Assembly (NCBI GenBank): GCA_021731345.1
Contig: JAKFXO010000108.1
Location: forward strand, 1 to 13,080
Direction of reading: 5' to 3'
Origin: Candidatus Peribacterales bacterium
GTDB taxonomy: Bacteria; Patescibacteriota; Gracilibacteria; Peribacterales; Peribacteraceae
DNA length: 13,080 nucleotides
Of the stretch, positions 11,780 through 13,080 are shown piece by piece; the first letter of the stretch is position 1, and every line of letters starts with the position of its first letter. Below the pieces are notes generated by a model that worked only from the letters and a program-made list of their open reading frames with translations, was not told the DNA's origin and made no database searches. The translations under genes and the position numbers were made by a program.

Positions 11780-13080
11780 GCGCGAGGAACGATCACCTTC
11801 TGCCCGCCCATATATGGTCTCAAAGCCTCTGGGATCGTCACAGAGCCATCTGCGTTTTGATGGTTTTCGAGAATAGCGATGAGAGCGCGACCAATGGCGA
11901 ATGCTGTCGCGTCATTCATGTGCATGAGCTTCTTACTGTCTGCATCCTTGTAGAACGTTTTTAAGCGTCGTGCCTGGAAATCTGTCATGTAGTCGCTCGT
12001 ATGCGTTTCTCGGTATGTCTTCTGTGATGGAACCCAGCATTCGATGTCGATACCGTTGGCGTTCGGCTTACCAATATCAAACGTGCATTTCTGGATAACA
12101 CGGAAAGGCACCTCAAGTAGCGAGACCAAATATTCCTGCAATGCGACGATGAGCTTCTGCTCGTCTTCACCGGTCTCGGCTGTCGAGAAAGATTCGATCT
12201 CGAGCTTGTCGAACTGATGCACGCGCAAAATGCCACCCATGTCTTTTCCATACGTACCGGCTTCACGACGGAAGGCCGTCGAGTATCCAATGAACCGAAC
12301 AGGCAGCTGCTCCACAGGGAGCGTCGTTTCCATGTAATACGGCCCCATAGTGTGTTCTGCAGAACCTACGAGCACTTGGCCATCTTCTGGAAGAAGGTAA
12401 CGCTGATCCTCTGGCTGGAGCCGATCCATACGATCCATCACCTCGCGCTGCATGATGACTGGCGGAAGGAATGGCACGAACGCCTTGGAGGAAACGGACA
12501 GTCCGTTTTTTTTCGCGATCGTTGCGATGAGTTTTTCATCTGCAAGAGTCGCAAATGTCATTTGGATGATCGCCATTTGTAATCGAACAGCATCTCCTTT
12601 GAGATACGCAAATCGGCTCCCGCTCACGATGGCTGCTCGTTCGACATCGATAATGTCGAGATGCTTCCCGAGAGCAATGTGATCCTTCACCGGAAAATCG
12701 AATGTGCGCGGAGTGCCATGCGTACGGACAACGACATTCTCTGCTTCGCTGAGCCCTACAGGAACATGGGCAAGTGGCACGTTAGGAATAGCACTGACCG
12801 CTTTTTTCCACGAATTTTCCATGACCGAAAGCTCCTCTTCCTTCGTCTTGAGCGTGTCTCCAAGTTCCTTCATTCGTTGAATCACGGCAGCCTTCTCCGT
12901 CTTATCTTTGATCGTTGGGACAGACTTACTGACTGTGTTGCGCTCTGCCTGCATCGTCTGCACTTCGGACATCGTGGCGCGACGACGCTCGTCGAGTGCC
13001 AAGACATCAGCAATAACAACAGGGATCTTTCTGTTGTCGCACGCTTTCTGAAACAGCTCGGGGGTTTTTCGAAGGAGGTC
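11776..13080 (-). CDS. serS: Seryl-tRNA synthetase (5' end beyond the window)
   Basis: This class II synthetase charges tRNA(Ser) (and tRNA(Sec) where present) with serine. The frame is open to the right edge. The first visible residues (DLLRKTPELFQKACDNRK) and LALDERRR match the usual SerRS N-terminus, so only a handful of residues are missing; an internal TTG at 13002 is not the start. 434 residues are visible. A coiled-coil tRNA-binding arm follows the start (roughly residues 35-95 of the visible part). Motif 2 is recognisable in FIGYSTAFRREAGTYGKD with the ATP-binding Arg pair, followed by GILRVHQFDKLE. Motif 3 reads HMNDATAFAIGRALIAI instead of the common LNGSGLAVGR form, with the Arg conserved. 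The chain ends with the typical IPEALRPYMGG. The stop overlaps the receiver gene by ATGA. Confidence 0.95.
   Translation of the reverse strand, partial: DLLRKTPELFQKACDNRKIPVVIADVLALDERRRATMSEVQTMQAERNTVSKSVPTIKDKTEKAAVIQRMKELGDTLKTKEEELSVMENSWKKAVSAIPNVPLAHVPVGLSEAENVVVRTHGTPRTFDFPVKDHIALGKHLDIIDVERAAIVSGSRFAYLKGDAVRLQMAIIQMTFATLADEKLIATIAKKNGLSVSSKAFVPFLPPVIMQREVMDRMDRLQPEDQRYLLPEDGQVLVGSAEHTMGPYYMETTLPVEQLPVRFIGYSTAFRREAGTYGKDMGGILRVHQFDKLEIESFSTAETGEDEQKLIVALQEYLVSLLEVPFRVIQKCTFDIGKPNANGIDIECWVPSQKTYRETHTSDYMTDFQARRLKTFYKDADSKKLMHMNDATAFAIGRALIAILENHQNADGSVTIPEALRPYMGGQKVIVPRA

Noticed and set aside
1..13080. UGA recoded as glycine, as in Gracilibacteria/SR1
   Set aside because: prdX and serS end properly at UGA at the expected lengths, and no in-frame UGA interrupts any conserved gene.
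1..13080. CRISPR arrays, tRNA or rRNA genes, insertion sequences
   Set aside because: No regularly spaced repeats, cloverleaf-like segments, rRNA signatures or transposase-like frames were seen.

Overview
The window looks like a slice of a compact bacterial genome of roughly balanced base composition. Ordinary UGA stops end two genes, gaps are short, and recognisable Shine-Dalgarno sequences are almost absent. Together with the gene content (a minimal set of cell-wall hydrolases, zwf-pgl, metK and a stand-alone trans-editing protein), this makes me suspect Patescibacteria/CPR, possibly a Peregrinibacteria/Peribacter-like lineage. That placement is inference only, because no rRNA or marker phylogeny is available here.

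Layout. Bases 3-2308 (+) form a cell-envelope run: the tail of a probable FtsQ-like division protein, a short D,D-carboxypeptidase with intact SxxK/SxN/KTG motifs, and a secreted LysM-LysM-M23 endopeptidase. A 151-base convergent gap with two hairpins separates them from zwf-pgl (-, 4591-2460), the oxidative entry to the pentose phosphate pathway. A 21-base divergent gap, probably a shared promoter, leads to prdX (+, 4613-5113), a free-standing prolyl-tRNA-editing domain. Then comes metK (+, 5331-6488), whose leader holds a SAM-I/S-box-type riboswitch with a mutually exclusive antiterminator and intrinsic terminator. metK ends in a strong terminator and is followed by a 94-residue cysteine-containing protein of unknown function (6601-6885).

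The right half is all on the minus strand. Reading in the direction of transcription from the right edge: serS (5' end outside the window), a receiver-only response regulator overlapping serS by ATGA, a GT4-type glycosyltransferase, an 848-residue exported protein that joins a PGRP/amidase_2 domain to a SpoIID/LytB domain, and a DUF3298-like lipoprotein.

How they work together. Five products (carboxypeptidase, M23 endopeptidase, amidase-SpoIID fusion, glycosyltransferase, FtsQ-like protein) point to peptidoglycan and envelope remodelling. zwf/pgl, metK, prdX and serS are metabolic or translation housekeeping genes. The most notable findings are the complete SAM riboswitch, the fusion of a peptide-removing and a glycan-cleaving domain in one exported chain, and a recurring pattern of -10-like hexamers 6-10 bases before start codons that suggests widespread leaderless transcription.
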